Shown piece by piece: positions 26,815 through 35,615 of a DNA stretch of 64,000 bases (its first letter is position 1; each line of letters starts with the position of its first letter). The position numbers and the translations under genes were made by a program. The DNA is from Fulvimarina endophytica (GTDB lineage Bacteria; Pseudomonadota; Alphaproteobacteria; Rhizobiales; Rhizobiaceae): contig NZ_QURL01000004.1 in assembly GCF_003403015.1 (NCBI RefSeq), forward strand, positions 310,001 through 374,000. The letters run 5' to 3'. The notes under the pieces are model-generated. The model saw nothing but the letters and a program-made list of their open reading frames with translations. It was not told where the DNA came from and ran no database searches.

Positions 26815-27729
26815 ATGGTCGAACCCCGTATCCTCAGCCGCTTTGTCTATTTCGCCGCCGTCGTCGAGACGCAGTCGTTCACGAAGGCGGCCGAGCGTCT
26901 CGGCATCACGAAGGCCGTCGTCAGCCAGCAGGTCGCCCGCCTCGAGGAAGATCTCGGAACGGCGCTCCTCGTGCGCACCACACGCCGCGTCGAGCCGACG
27001 GAGGCAGGACGCCTCCTGCACGGGCGTGCCGCCGCCATCCTGCGCGAGGCCGGCGATGCGGTGGCGGAGGCGACAAGGGGAAACGACCGCCCGCACGGCA
27101 CGCTGCGCGTCCTTGCTCCAGCCGACTATGGAGCGCTCCGCATCGTGCCCATCCTTGCCGAGTTCCTCCGGCGATACCCCGAATGCCGGGCCGATCTGCG
27201 CCTCGGCGATCGGATCACCGATCTCCTCGAGGGCGAAATCGACCTGTCGATCCGGGTCGGCTGGCTCGCCGATACCAGCCTCCACGCCAGGCGCCTCGGC
27301 ACGTTCGAGCAGTTGCTCGTTGCGGCCCCCTCGCTCGCTGCCCGCGTGAAGGAACCGAGGGCGCCGGAGGAATTGGCAACCCTGCCGCTGATCGTGAACA
27401 CCGTCCTGCCGCAAGCGACCGCTTGGCGCTTCACCGGCCCTGATGGAGAAGAGGTCGTGGTCGACGCGCGAAGCCTCCTGTCGGTCGATACCGCCCGCGG
27501 TGTCCATGCCGCGGTGCTGGCGGGCCTTGGGCACGGCATCCTGCCGGACTTCATGGTGACGACGGACATCGCCGAGAAGCGGCTGGTCCGGGTGCTGCCG
27601 AACTGGCGTCTTCCGACCGGCGGCATTCACGCGGTCTTCCCCGCATCGCGGCTTCGGCCGACGAGGGTGTCCGCCTTCGTCGCCATGCTGATGTCGTCGA
27701 TGCAAGGCGATCTGAAACAAGCGGGATGA
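26815..27729 (+). CDS. LysR-family transcriptional regulator
   Basis: A 304-aa regulator. The N-terminal winged helix-turn-helix spans about 8-66 (FTKAAERLGITKAVVSQQVARLEEDLGTALLVRTTRRVEPTE region). A periplasmic-binding-type effector domain spans 95-290 (GTLRVLAPADYG, ILPDFMV). It is divergent from the DsbA/NmrA pair, the classic layout for a LysR regulator and its target. The effector is unknown. Confidence 0.88.
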   Translation: MVEPRILSRFVYFAAVVETQSFTKAAERLGITKAVVSQQVARLEEDLGTALLVRTTRRVEPTEAGRLLHGRAAAILREAGDAVAEATRGNDRPHGTLRVLAPADYGALRIVPILAEFLRRYPECRADLRLGDRITDLLEGEIDLSIRVGWLADTSLHARRLGTFEQLLVAAPSLAARVKEPRAPEELATLPLIVNTVLPQATAWRFTGPDGEEVVVDARSLLSVDTARGVHAAVLAGLGHGILPDFMVTTDIAEKRLVRVLPNWRLPTGGIHAVFPASRLRPTRVSAFVAMLMSSMQGDLKQAG

Positions 27730-27888
27730 CCCGCATGAGCCACGGACCCTCGCTTGCGCGCCCCGTCTCCGCGGACACGAAAGACGTGAAGGGGAGTTTC
27801 ATGCTCAGGGCGGATCAGCCACCGAGCCCATTCCCGAACGGACCCCCGGACATGCCAAGACCTTGACGGTCGCGCCCAAGGCCGGCCT

Positions 27889-29118
27889 TCAGGCGTTCGG
27901 CCGGTGCAGCTTCATGAGCAGCATCCAGGCGACGGCAATGCCGAGGCCGGACAGCACGGTCGCCGCCGCGAAGAGGTTGGCATAGCCGAAACGGTCGGCG
28001 ACGAAACCGGCCAGCGCCGAGCCAGCCATGTAGACGACGAGTTCGGCGCAGGTCAGGAGCGTGAAGTCGGTTCCCGGCTGGTCGCGCGAGGCAAGCCCCA
28101 TGAAGAGCGAATAAAGGGCGACGAGTTCCATGTAGCGCAGGAAAGTCTGAAACGCCGAAGCCGCCATGGCGACCTCCATGCCTGGCCACAACGAGACGGC
28201 GTTCAGCGAGAAGGCGAGGAAACAGAGGGTCCGCAGGGCTCCCAGCCCGATCAGGGTGGGCGTCAGGCCGAAACGACGGATCGCCAGCGCCGCCGTAAGC
28301 GCGCCGACGAGGCCCGACGTCGCGGCCGCGGCGCCCGAGAGATAGCCGATCCAGGCGACCGGAAGACCCGCATCCACGAGATAGGCGCCTTCCATGCCGC
28401 GCACGAGCCCCTCGCTCGCCCGGTAGGTCAGGGCGAAACCGAGGAGCACCAACGCGTCGGGGCGACGGAAGAAGACGAGAAGCGAGGGCCGCCGGCGCTC
28501 CGGCGGCGCATCCGTTTCGTCGTCCTGCATCCAAGGCGTGACCAGCAGCGGCAGGAGCGACAGCGCGGCAACGGTAAGGAGCGTCGTGCGCCAGCCCAGA
28601 TAGCCGAAAAGCACCAGAGCCAGCGTTCCGCCGAGGATGACGCCGAGCGCCACCGCGCCGGCCTGGATCGCATTGCCCAAGGGGCGCGTCGCAGCCGTCA
28701 GCATGCGGGCCGCGTAGCCGTCCGTCGCGATGTCCTGGGTGGAGGACAGGAGCGTGATCGCGGTCGCGATCGCGAAGATCGCGCCGACATCGGTCGGCTG
28801 CACGAAGGCCATCGCGGCGATCCCCGCGCTCACCAGGATCTGCGTCGGAACGACCCAGCCGCGCCGGTGCCCGAGCGCTGCGAGAGGCGAGAAGCGGTCC
28901 ACCAGCGGCGCCCAGGCGAATTTGAGGATCAGCGGGATCATCAGGAGCGAGAAGAGCCCGATCGCCGTGCGCGACGCGCCGCCTTCGCGCATCAGCGGCG
29001 GCAAGGCGACCAGAAGGAGATATGTGGGCACGCCTTGCGCGAGATAGAGCCCGCCGAGAACGGCGTAGAGCCGCCCCGCCGGGACGGCGCGCGCCGCCCC
29101 GTCCACCGCCGCCGCCAT
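27889..29118 (-). CDS. PAT-family (AmpG/RhtX-like) inner-membrane transporter, probably for a ferric siderophore
   Basis: A 409-aa major-facilitator-type protein with about 12 transmembrane helices and the PAT-family signature FAWAPLVDRFSP after the second helix. RhtX of Sinorhizobium and FptX of Pseudomonas belong to this family and move siderophores across the inner membrane as single proteins. AmpG, for muropeptides, is the alternative. Context decides for the siderophore role: the start codon overlaps the stop of a TonB receptor gene (ATGA), and fecR and fecI lie upstream. ATG 29118 is used; the upstream extension lies inside the receptor gene. Confidence 0.82.
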   Translation of the reverse strand: MAAAVDGAARAVPAGRLYAVLGGLYLAQGVPTYLLLVALPPLMREGGASRTAIGLFSLLMIPLILKFAWAPLVDRFSPLAALGHRRGWVVPTQILVSAGIAAMAFVQPTDVGAIFAIATAITLLSSTQDIATDGYAARMLTAATRPLGNAIQAGAVALGVILGGTLALVLFGYLGWRTTLLTVAALSLLPLLVTPWMQDDETDAPPERRRPSLLVFFRRPDALVLLGFALTYRASEGLVRGMEGAYLVDAGLPVAWIGYLSGAAAATSGLVGALTAALAIRRFGLTPTLIGLGALRTLCFLAFSLNAVSLWPGMEVAMAASAFQTFLRYMELVALYSLFMGLASRDQPGTDFTLLTCAELVVYMAGSALAGFVADRFGYANLFAAATVLSGLGIAVAWMLLMKLHRPNA

Positions 29119-31670
29119 CAGAACTCCTTCGACAGCGAGACCGAGAAGGTCCGCCCGCGACCGCGATAGTCGAAGATCGCCTCGCTCGCGAGCGCGCCGT
29201 AGAGGTTGGCTGCGCGCTGGCCCCACACGGTCGTGTAGTCCTTGTCGAAGAGGTTGAGCACGCCGAAGTCCACGGTCAGGTCCTGTTCGGCGAAGCGGTA
29301 GGAGCCCGTGAGGTCGAAGAGCGTGTAGCCTTCGATCTTACCGCCGAAATCGTCCGCGAGGTCGAGCGTGTGCTGTCCGTCGAGGCGCAGGCCCAGGATA
29401 TCGTTGGTCCAGCCGAGATGGCCGCCGAGCTTGGAGACGCTGCTGGTCCCCACCGTATCGCGCAGCCAGTCGCCGTTCCGGTCGATCTCGGTCCGCACGA
29501 GGTGGAGGTTCGCGCCCGTGTCGAAGCCGAAGGGAAGCTGGACGCCGCCTGCGGCCTCGAAGCCGTAGACGCGCTTGTCCTGGTCGCGCACCTCGATCGC
29601 CAGCGTCTGGCGGTCGATCTCCACGACCTTGTCGGACAGCGAGGCGTATCCGGCGAGCTGGAGGTTCCACGAGCCGTCGTCGAAGCGGTAGCCTGCCTCG
29701 AACGAGTTGGTCTTCACCGCCTGGAGCGCCGACGAGGCGACGTCGACGCCGTTCAGGAAGACGTAGCGGCCGGCGCGGAGCGCGTAGGCGCCGATGCCGT
29801 AGTACTTGGCCGGATCGGGGAGCTCGAACCCTTGCGAGACGTTGGCATAGACCTGGCTCGCATCGGTCAGGGCATAGGTGGCACCCGCGTTGAACAGCGT
29901 CGCGCCGTAGTCGACCGAGCCGCCGGGGATGGCGTCGGCCGTGCGACCAAGACCCAGGAGGATCTGAGTCTGCTGTGCCGCGCCGACGAATTCGGATACG
30001 TCCGTATGGACATACTGGTAGCGCACCCCTCCGGAGAAGGTCAGTCGATCGGTCGCTTCGAACTTGGCGTCCGCGAAGCCCGCCAGCGTCGAGACCTTGA
30101 TGTCGGGGTAGAGACCGGTGACGCCGAGGGTCTGGAAGCGCAGGGCCCCGGTCCGAGCCGCGATCCGGGAATCGAAGACGGATTGCGTCGCGGAAAAATC
30201 GTCGATGTCGCCGTCGACGCCATAGGTGATCGACAATCCGTCGAGCGGTTCGGCGACCAGCGCGGCCTTGAAGCCGTAATAGTCCGTGTCCTGCTGGCTG
30301 GCGCCGAAATAGAGCGAGCGTCCCGCCGTGCCCGGGAAGGGATGGAAGCCGAGCTCCTCGCTTCGGAAGAAGGCCTGGACGAGGAGCTGCTGGCCGAAGA
30401 CGTCCTCGTCGGAATAGCTGGCGTTGAGAAGCGAGCGCTTCGTTCTTGGATCGACGTCGGAATCGTATCCCTCCCGCACGCCGAACAGGGACGGGTTGCG
30501 CAGGGCCGAGAGATTGGGGCCGAAATAGAGGCCGATCGGGCTGTCCTGTCCGCTGTCGTAGATCTGCCCCGTGATCTCCAGGCGGCGAACCGGATCGATC
30601 TGGTAGCCGAGCGAGCCCATGAGATCGAAGCTGGAATTGTAGGCGTAGGATGTCTGGGTGATGTCCGGGATCAGCAGATTGCCGGATCCGTCGTAGAAGG
30701 CGCCGATGTCGCGCCCGGCGAGCGACAGGCGCGCGTCCCAGGTCTCGTCCTTCCAGGTGACCGCCGCGCCTCCCTTGAGGTCGCGGTCGCGGCTCGACTG
30801 GAAACCGGTCTCGATCCCGCCCATCACCTCGCCATGGAGCCCCGGCTCGGCATTGCGACCGGACTTGGTGATGATGTTGATGATGCCGCCGGTCGCGTTG
30901 CCGCCGTAGATGGCGGTCGCGCCCGACAGGACCTCGACGCGCTCGATGTTGAACGGATCGATCGAATCGAACTGGCGCGACAGACCGCGCGCCGAGTTGA
31001 GCGAGATGCCGTCGATCAGGATCAGGGCCGTGCGGCCGCGCAGGTTCTGGCCGAAGGCGGTGCGCGCGCCCCGGCTCGCCGCGTCGAAGCTCGGGATGCG
31101 CTGGCCGAGGATCGTCTGGAGCGACTGGCCGGCCCGCGCCTGCGCCTGGATCGTCTCGCCCTCGACGACATAGACCGTGCGCGCCGTCTCGGAGATCTGC
31201 TGCGGCGCACGCGATGCCGTCACCACGACCGCGTCGAGCGCGATCGCGTTCGCGTTCGCGTTCGAGAGTGCGACCGTGTTGCCGGCGCCAGCGCCAGCGC
31301 CCTCGACGTCCGCTTGCGTCCCGACTGCCTCCCGGCGGCGGATCGTAATCGTGCCGTCCGGCGCGAAGACGGGCTCGAGATCGGTTTCCGAGAGCAGCCG
31401 ATCCAGGGCCGAAGCCGGCGTATAGGTACCGCTGAGGGCCGGGCTCTGCCGGCCCGCCGTCAGCTCCGAGGGAAAGAGAATGCGGCGGCCCGACTGCTCG
31501 GCGACCTGCGTCAGCGCCCGACCGAGCGGCTGGGCCGGCAGGTCGAAGGAAACGGCGGCCCCTTGCGCCCGAGCGGACCCGAGCGGCAGCGCGCCGGCCC
31601 CGATGCCGGCGACCGACAGGAGAAGCATGGCATGCCAGGCTCTGCGGATTGTTTCCTTGCGTGCGACCAC
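29118..31670 (-). CDS. TonB-dependent siderophore receptor with STN signalling domain
   Basis: An 850-aa outer-membrane transducer. After the signal peptide comes an STN domain (about 40-110: FDLPAQPLGRALTQVAEQSG and the following strands). A linker with Ala/Asn repeats leads to the plug (ALILIDGISLN, GGNATGGIINIITKSGR) and a long barrel ending in Phe. The STN domain relays ligand occupancy to the FecR protein encoded upstream. The barrel resembles receptors for citrate-hydroxamate siderophores such as aerobactin or rhizobactin (inference). The start is read as GTG 31670; an ATG at 31628 is possible. It overlaps the PAT transporter gene. Confidence 0.9.
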   Translation of the reverse strand: MVARKETIRRAWHAMLLLSVAGIGAGALPLGSARAQGAAVSFDLPAQPLGRALTQVAEQSGRRILFPSELTAGRQSPALSGTYTPASALDRLLSETDLEPVFAPDGTITIRRREAVGTQADVEGAGAGAGNTVALSNANANAIALDAVVVTASRAPQQISETARTVYVVEGETIQAQARAGQSLQTILGQRIPSFDAASRGARTAFGQNLRGRTALILIDGISLNSARGLSRQFDSIDPFNIERVEVLSGATAIYGGNATGGIINIITKSGRNAEPGLHGEVMGGIETGFQSSRDRDLKGGAAVTWKDETWDARLSLAGRDIGAFYDGSGNLLIPDITQTSYAYNSSFDLMGSLGYQIDPVRRLEITGQIYDSGQDSPIGLYFGPNLSALRNPSLFGVREGYDSDVDPRTKRSLLNASYSDEDVFGQQLLVQAFFRSEELGFHPFPGTAGRSLYFGASQQDTDYYGFKAALVAEPLDGLSITYGVDGDIDDFSATQSVFDSRIAARTGALRFQTLGVTGLYPDIKVSTLAGFADAKFEATDRLTFSGGVRYQYVHTDVSEFVGAAQQTQILLGLGRTADAIPGGSVDYGATLFNAGATYALTDASQVYANVSQGFELPDPAKYYGIGAYALRAGRYVFLNGVDVASSALQAVKTNSFEAGYRFDDGSWNLQLAGYASLSDKVVEIDRQTLAIEVRDQDKRVYGFEAAGGVQLPFGFDTGANLHLVRTEIDRNGDWLRDTVGTSSVSKLGGHLGWTNDILGLRLDGQHTLDLADDFGGKIEGYTLFDLTGSYRFAEQDLTVDFGVLNLFDKDYTTVWGQRAANLYGALASEAIFDYRGRGRTFSVSLSKEF

Positions 31671-31788
31671 GTTCGATACCCCTCGTCACTCGTGTCCCCG
31701 CGAGCGCGATCCCCGTTCGAGCGCCCGCTGAAGGAAAGACGACGGGGCGCCGGCGATCTTGCAGCGCGGCCGACGATTTTTTTCCCGC

Positions 31789-32724
31789 TCAGCGGATGAG
31801 GGTGACGAAGGGCAGCCGATAGACACGAACCGGCAGGGTCGCCTCGATGGCGGACAGGACGCCTTCGGGATCGTCGAGGCGAAAGCTCCCGGTCACGGTC
31901 AGGCGTTCCAGCGTGGGATCGAGAAGGAGGATCGGTTCCGATCGATAGCGGCCGAGTTCGGCAACGACCTCCCCCAGCGGGCGCTCCTCGAACCGCAAGC
32001 GGCCCCGGCGCCATGCTGTTTCGGCCTCGACATCGAGAAGCGCGGCGATGCCGAGGGGCATGCCGATCCGCGCCCCCTGCCCGCTCGCCAGTTCGAAGGG
32101 CCCCGACGGATCGCCTTCCACCCGCACCCGTCCTTCCACCACACTCACCGTATCGGCCAGGGTTCCGAGGTTCACGTCGAAGATCGTGCCGATGGCCTGG
32201 ATCCGGCCGCGCGGCGTTTCCACGACGAAGGGGCGCCGGGCGTCCTTCGCCACACGAAAGGTCGCCTGCCCGGCGTCGAGGCGGACGAGGCGAAGGGTCG
32301 GGGAGAAGGATGGGCGAAGGCGGGTGGCAGCGTTCATCTCGACGGCGCTGCCGTCGGAAAGCTCCAGCACCCGGCGCTCGGCGATCGCGGTGGCGATCGT
32401 CGCCCGTGCGTCCGGAGCCATGCGGTAGAGTCCTCCCGCGACGACGACGAGGCCTGCGGCTCCACCGAGGACCGCGCGTCTGGAGAACCGCCTGCGCTCG
32501 CGCCGCTCGGCGTTGCCCGCAGGCCCGAGGAGACCCCAGAGGCGTTCGGCCTCTCCCGCCGCCCTCTCGTGGTCGGGGCTTTGCAGGCGCCAGAGCGCGA
32601 AGGCCTCGTGGTCGGCAAGCGTCGCGTTCCCGGAACGAAGCGCGATGACCCAGGCGATCGCCTCGTCGCTCAAGGCCAGAAGCCGGCTTTCCTCGCCATC
32701 GTCGCTGTCGCCCTCGTCCGCCAT
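31789..32724 (-). CDS. fecR: FecR-family anti-sigma factor
   Basis: A 311-aa single-pass regulator. Residues 1-78 are the cytoplasmic FecR N-terminal domain (EAIAWVIALRSGNATLADHEA). Residues 81-104 form a hydrophobic segment preceded by SRRAVLGG, a twin-arginine-like pattern. The periplasmic FecR domain follows (VETPRGRIQAIGTIFDV) and ends in an STN-like repeat. It conveys the signal from the STN receptor to the FecI-type sigma factor. The start is ambiguous: ATG 32724 or an in-frame GTG 18 nt upstream; neither has a clear ribosome site. The distance to the sigma factor gene is about 88 nt. Confidence 0.86.
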   Translation of the reverse strand: MADEGDSDDGEESRLLALSDEAIAWVIALRSGNATLADHEAFALWRLQSPDHERAAGEAERLWGLLGPAGNAERRERRRFSRRAVLGGAAGLVVVAGGLYRMAPDARATIATAIAERRVLELSDGSAVEMNAATRLRPSFSPTLRLVRLDAGQATFRVAKDARRPFVVETPRGRIQAIGTIFDVNLGTLADTVSVVEGRVRVEGDPSGPFELASGQGARIGMPLGIAALLDVEAETAWRRGRLRFEERPLGEVVAELGRYRSEPILLLDPTLERLTVTGSFRLDDPEGVLSAIEATLPVRVYRLPFVTLIR

Positions 32725-32812
32725 GCGCGCGTCATCATCCACAAATGAGAAAGCTTGGAGGCCCCATAGTCCATGACGAGGCGGGCCAAGCGTTCTTGCA
32801 GTTCCAACACCC

Positions 32813-33331
32813 TCAATTCTCGCGGGGAAGATGGTCGCGGCAGTGGCGAAGGGCCTGCACCAGATACTTGGCGACCATGCTGGCCGATACGCCGAGCCGT
32901 TCGGCGATCTCGGCATGGGTGAGCTGGTCGCAGCGCGCCATCAGAAGCGCCCGGCGCGGCTTGTCGGGAAGAAGGGCGAGAGCCTCGACCAGAGCCCGCA
33001 ATTCGTCGCGGTCGATCGCCTGCGTTTCCGGCGAGGGCGCCGCGTCAACCAGCCGCTCCAGGACGGCGTCGGTCAGCGGCAGCGCCGCGCGCCGGCGGTC
33101 GCGGCGAAGAAGGTCGATCGCGATGTTGCCGGCGACGCGCAGGAGATAGGCGTGGCGATCGAGGATAGCGGGCGCCGTTTCCGACGCACCGGCGATGCGC
33201 AGCCACGTCTCCTGCACGGCCTCTTCCGCCACATCGACCGAACCGGTCCGGCGTTTGAGAATGGCAAGCAGCGAGCGCCATTCCCTCAAATAAATGCTGG
33301 CAAGCTCGTCAGCCTTCAAAGAGGCAGCCAT
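32813..33331 (-). CDS. fecI: FecI-type ECF RNA polymerase sigma factor
   Basis: A 172-aa ECF sigma factor. Region 2 includes EEAVQETWLRIA and HAYLLRVAGNIAIDLLRRD; region 4 includes the helix-turn-helix LTHAEIAERLGVSASMVAKYL. This matches the iron-starvation FecI subgroup. It should direct transcription of the receptor and transporter genes when FecR signals. An IRO-like box upstream implies the sigma gene itself is iron-repressed. ATG 33331 is used; the adjacent GTG at 33334 is an alternative. Confidence 0.9.
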   Translation of the reverse strand: MAASLKADELASIYLREWRSLLAILKRRTGSVDVAEEAVQETWLRIAGASETAPAILDRHAYLLRVAGNIAIDLLRRDRRRAALPLTDAVLERLVDAAPSPETQAIDRDELRALVEALALLPDKPRRALLMARCDQLTHAEIAERLGVSASMVAKYLVQALRHCRDHLPREN

Positions 33332-33387
33332 CACGGTCCCACGGGCCTTCCGATTCCAAACGGTCCGGTCGTGCCTATCTCAAAACC

Positions 33388-33402
33388 TGACTATAGTCAT
33401 CA
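33388..33402 (-). promoter_or_regulatory. IRO-like (RirA-type) iron operator upstream of fecI
   Basis: TGA (33388-33390), nine bases, then TCA (33400-33402) match TGA-N9-TCA. Inside it TGACTATAGTCA (33388-33399) is a perfect 12-bp palindrome. On the minus strand the site contains TATAGT, a plausible -10 box, so binding would block the promoter. It lies 57 nt upstream of the fecI start. Confidence 0.55.
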
Positions 33403-33733
33403 TGTTTCTAGCGATGAGCCAGTTATCACCGATCATCAAGCGGTAAGTCGTCGGGCGGGTGGGGAGCGCCGGCCGTGCCGACACCGACATTCAGGCTCGC
33501 ACGCTGACGAGAAGCCCCCCCCCCCGCACGAGCATATGCACCTTTCCGGAGACCGAAGCCTGACGCATCGGGCCGAACCCGAGATCTCGCTAGAGGCAGC
33601 GCCACCCAATGATCCAGCACTGGGGGATGGCCATCACCTCTGGGCTACAGGTTTGGGCCCGAGTGCGAGAAACGACGGCAGAGGGATTCTCAGCCGCGAG
33701 AAACATACAGGATTACAATGACTTGGAGAGTGC
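33403..33733. other. Intergenic region with an 11-C homopolymer
   Basis: No gene recognised. Eleven consecutive C residues lie at 33515-33525, a place where read errors are likely. Codon use in all frames is unlike the flanking genes. Confidence 0.5.
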
Positions 33734-33807
33734 TGGCTGGGGAACCTGGATTCGAACCAGGACTAACGGAGTCAGAGTCCGTGGGTCTACCGTTAACCTA
33801 TTCCCCA
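33734..33807 (-). tRNA. tRNA-Gln (anticodon CUG)
   Basis: The minus strand gives a complete 74-nt tRNA. The acceptor stem TGGGGAA pairs with TTCCCCA, followed by G and an encoded CCA. The anticodon stem ACGGA/TCCGT encloses the loop CTCTGAC (anticodon CTG). The T arm is CCTGG-TTCGAAT-CCAGG. It would read CAG glutamine codons. Confidence 0.96.
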
Positions 33808-34348
33808 GCAGGGTCCGGATCGTGCGGACTGGCGCTCGTATAACGGTTCGCGGCGCGAAAGGAAACCCTGTCCGGCAGAAAATTTGAGCTGGGTGTGGAG
33901 GTGCGCTTCCGGCGTTCGCCGGGCGCGGATGCTTCGCGGTGGGCGGCGGGCAGAGGGGCGGAAGGATATGGCGGCGGCGACCTGCTCCGCGATCGGGGAG
34001 CGGCCGGTTCGCTCCGTTTCGAAGCGGGATCGCCTTCGGATCAAAGAAATGCCGTTGTCAGCGGAGCGCGCAGGCTTCGGTCGCCGGCATCCTGAAGCGG
34101 AATGTGTGTGTCGAGACCGGGCGCCCGCGCAGGACGGGAATGCCGGTATGGCCGCGCCTCTTCTTTCCTTCACCAGCCCGCCCTGACTTGGCCGTGCACC
34201 TCTCATCGCCTTGGCTTGCGTCACCTCGTTTGGCTTGGCCGTGCCCAGCCAACCCCGGCCCCGACCTGGCCTCGCACCGCTTCGCAGTGCCGCGCAGAGC
34301 TAAGCTGAGATTCAGACTCACCTCGCCCCAGCCGACCCCCGCTGCGCC
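33808..34348. other. Intergenic region between ubiA and tRNA-Gln
   Basis: No gene or RNA is recognised in these 541 bases. From about 34180 to 34320 the sequence is repetitive and C/T-rich, with recurring TTGGC/CCTTGGC-like words. The plus-strand frame at 33939-34517 runs antisense into ubiA and is not credible. The start of the region must contain the tRNA promoter. Confidence 0.5.
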
Positions 34349-35341
34349 TTATGGAAGCGTGATCGACCACAGGGCGGAGAAGACCAGACCGAAGAACAGG
34401 ATCCAGCCGAAGGCGCCGTTCGATCGGAACAGGCGCAGGCACTGGGCCGGATCGTCGATGTCGAGACTGCGGATCTGCCAGCCCATCTGCGCCGCGCCGA
34501 TGGCAAGCCCCGCATAGGCCGGCCAGGCGACGCCCGCCGTCCCCGTCCCGGTGGCCGCGAAGGCGCAGAGAAAGAGGAACAGGGCGCCGCCATAGAGCGC
34601 GACGATCGCCTGCTTCGTGTTCTTTCCGAAAAGCTGGGCGGTGGAGCGCACGCCGACCAGCGCATCGTCCTCCTTGTCCTGATGGGCATAGATCGTGTCG
34701 TAGCCGATCACCCAGAGAAGCGAGCCGAGATAGAGCAGCACGGCGGCGATGGAGAGGGAGCCCCAGTAGCAGGCCCATCCCATCAGGGCGCCCCAGGAAA
34801 AGGCGAGGCCGAGGCCGAGTTGCGGCCAGTCGGTCACGCGCTTCAGGAAGGGGTAGATGGCGACGGTGCCGAGCGAGGCGATGCCGAGGAGGATGGCGAA
34901 GGCGTTGAACTGGATCAGCACGACGAAGCCGGTCAGCGCCTGGGCGACCATGAAGAGCTTGGCATCGCGCCGCGAGACGCGCCCGGAGGGAAGCGGGCGC
35001 GAGCGCGTGCGGGCGACGGAAGCGTCGATACGCTCGTCGACGAGGTCGTTATAGGTGCAGCCCGCCCCGCGCATGGCGATCGAGCCGACGAGGAAGAGGA
35101 ACAGGTGCCAGAGGCTGGGAAGCCCGGTGTGGACGGCGCTCGTGGGCGCTGCGAGCGGCGCAAGAGCCGCGGACCACCAGCAAGGCCACATCAGAAGCTG
35201 CCAGCCGATCGGCCGGTCCCAGCGCGCGAGCTGCGCATAGGGCCAGAGCGCCTGCGGCAGAAAGCGATAGACCCAGTTCTGCGAAGGCGCGTCGGCGACG
35301 CGGTCGGTCTGGGTGGTCGTCGTCGGATCGGGATTCGCCAT
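34349..35341 (-). CDS. ubiA: 4-hydroxybenzoate polyprenyltransferase
   Basis: A 330-aa inner-membrane prenyltransferase of ubiquinone synthesis with about nine transmembrane helices. The first aspartate-rich motif NDLVDERID is at 98-106 and binds the Mg-diphosphate of the polyprenyl donor. The second motif is in GYDTIYAHQDKEDD (about 230-243). ATG 35341 begins a short polar tail. The frame stays open for 360 nt upstream, but that stretch lies antisense to the start of purD and is not coding. It is divergent from purD. Confidence 0.93.
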   Translation of the reverse strand: MANPDPTTTTQTDRVADAPSQNWVYRFLPQALWPYAQLARWDRPIGWQLLMWPCWWSAALAPLAAPTSAVHTGLPSLWHLFLFLVGSIAMRGAGCTYNDLVDERIDASVARTRSRPLPSGRVSRRDAKLFMVAQALTGFVVLIQFNAFAILLGIASLGTVAIYPFLKRVTDWPQLGLGLAFSWGALMGWACYWGSLSIAAVLLYLGSLLWVIGYDTIYAHQDKEDDALVGVRSTAQLFGKNTKQAIVALYGGALFLFLCAFAATGTGTAGVAWPAYAGLAIGAAQMGWQIRSLDIDDPAQCLRLFRSNGAFGWILFFGLVFSALWSITLP

Positions 35342-35615
35342 GCAAGGGAAAAAGCGTGTTCGAACCGCGCCAGTCAAGCCTTTTTCCGAAGCCCTTCGGC
35401 TGGAGCTCCGATCTCGAAAACACGCCGGCCGACTTGACCCCCGGGCAGCGCCATGGATAACGCGGGCTCCAGAGCAGGGAGAGGAAACGTGGTCACCGGT
35501 TTTCCGCTCGCATCCTGCGCAACACAGAGTCCGGAGCGCGGTGTTCGATGAGATCGAATGCCATCGCGCTCCGGAGGCGGCCGGCATCGGCCCCTGACGA
35601 ACGGAGCGGCAAGGC

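Noticed and set aside
29022..31799. A 925-codon plus-strand open frame
   Set aside because: It lies exactly antisense to the TonB receptor gene, which has a signal peptide, STN, plug and barrel. The plus-strand translation is Arg/Glu/Val-rich with no motif, as expected for the opposite strand of GC-rich coding DNA.
33515..33525. The 11-C run as a phase-variation tract
   Set aside because: It is not inside or next to a credible coding frame or promoter spacer, so switching of a gene cannot be argued. Sequencing error is as likely.
34180..34320. Short tandem repeats or a CRISPR-like array in the C/T-rich stretch
   Set aside because: Words such as TTGGC recur, but there is no repeat unit of constant length and no regular spacers.
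33939..34517. A 192-codon plus-strand open frame between the tRNA and ubiA
   Set aside because: Its composition is low-complexity, its end is antisense to ubiA, and it has no ribosome site or recognisable fold.
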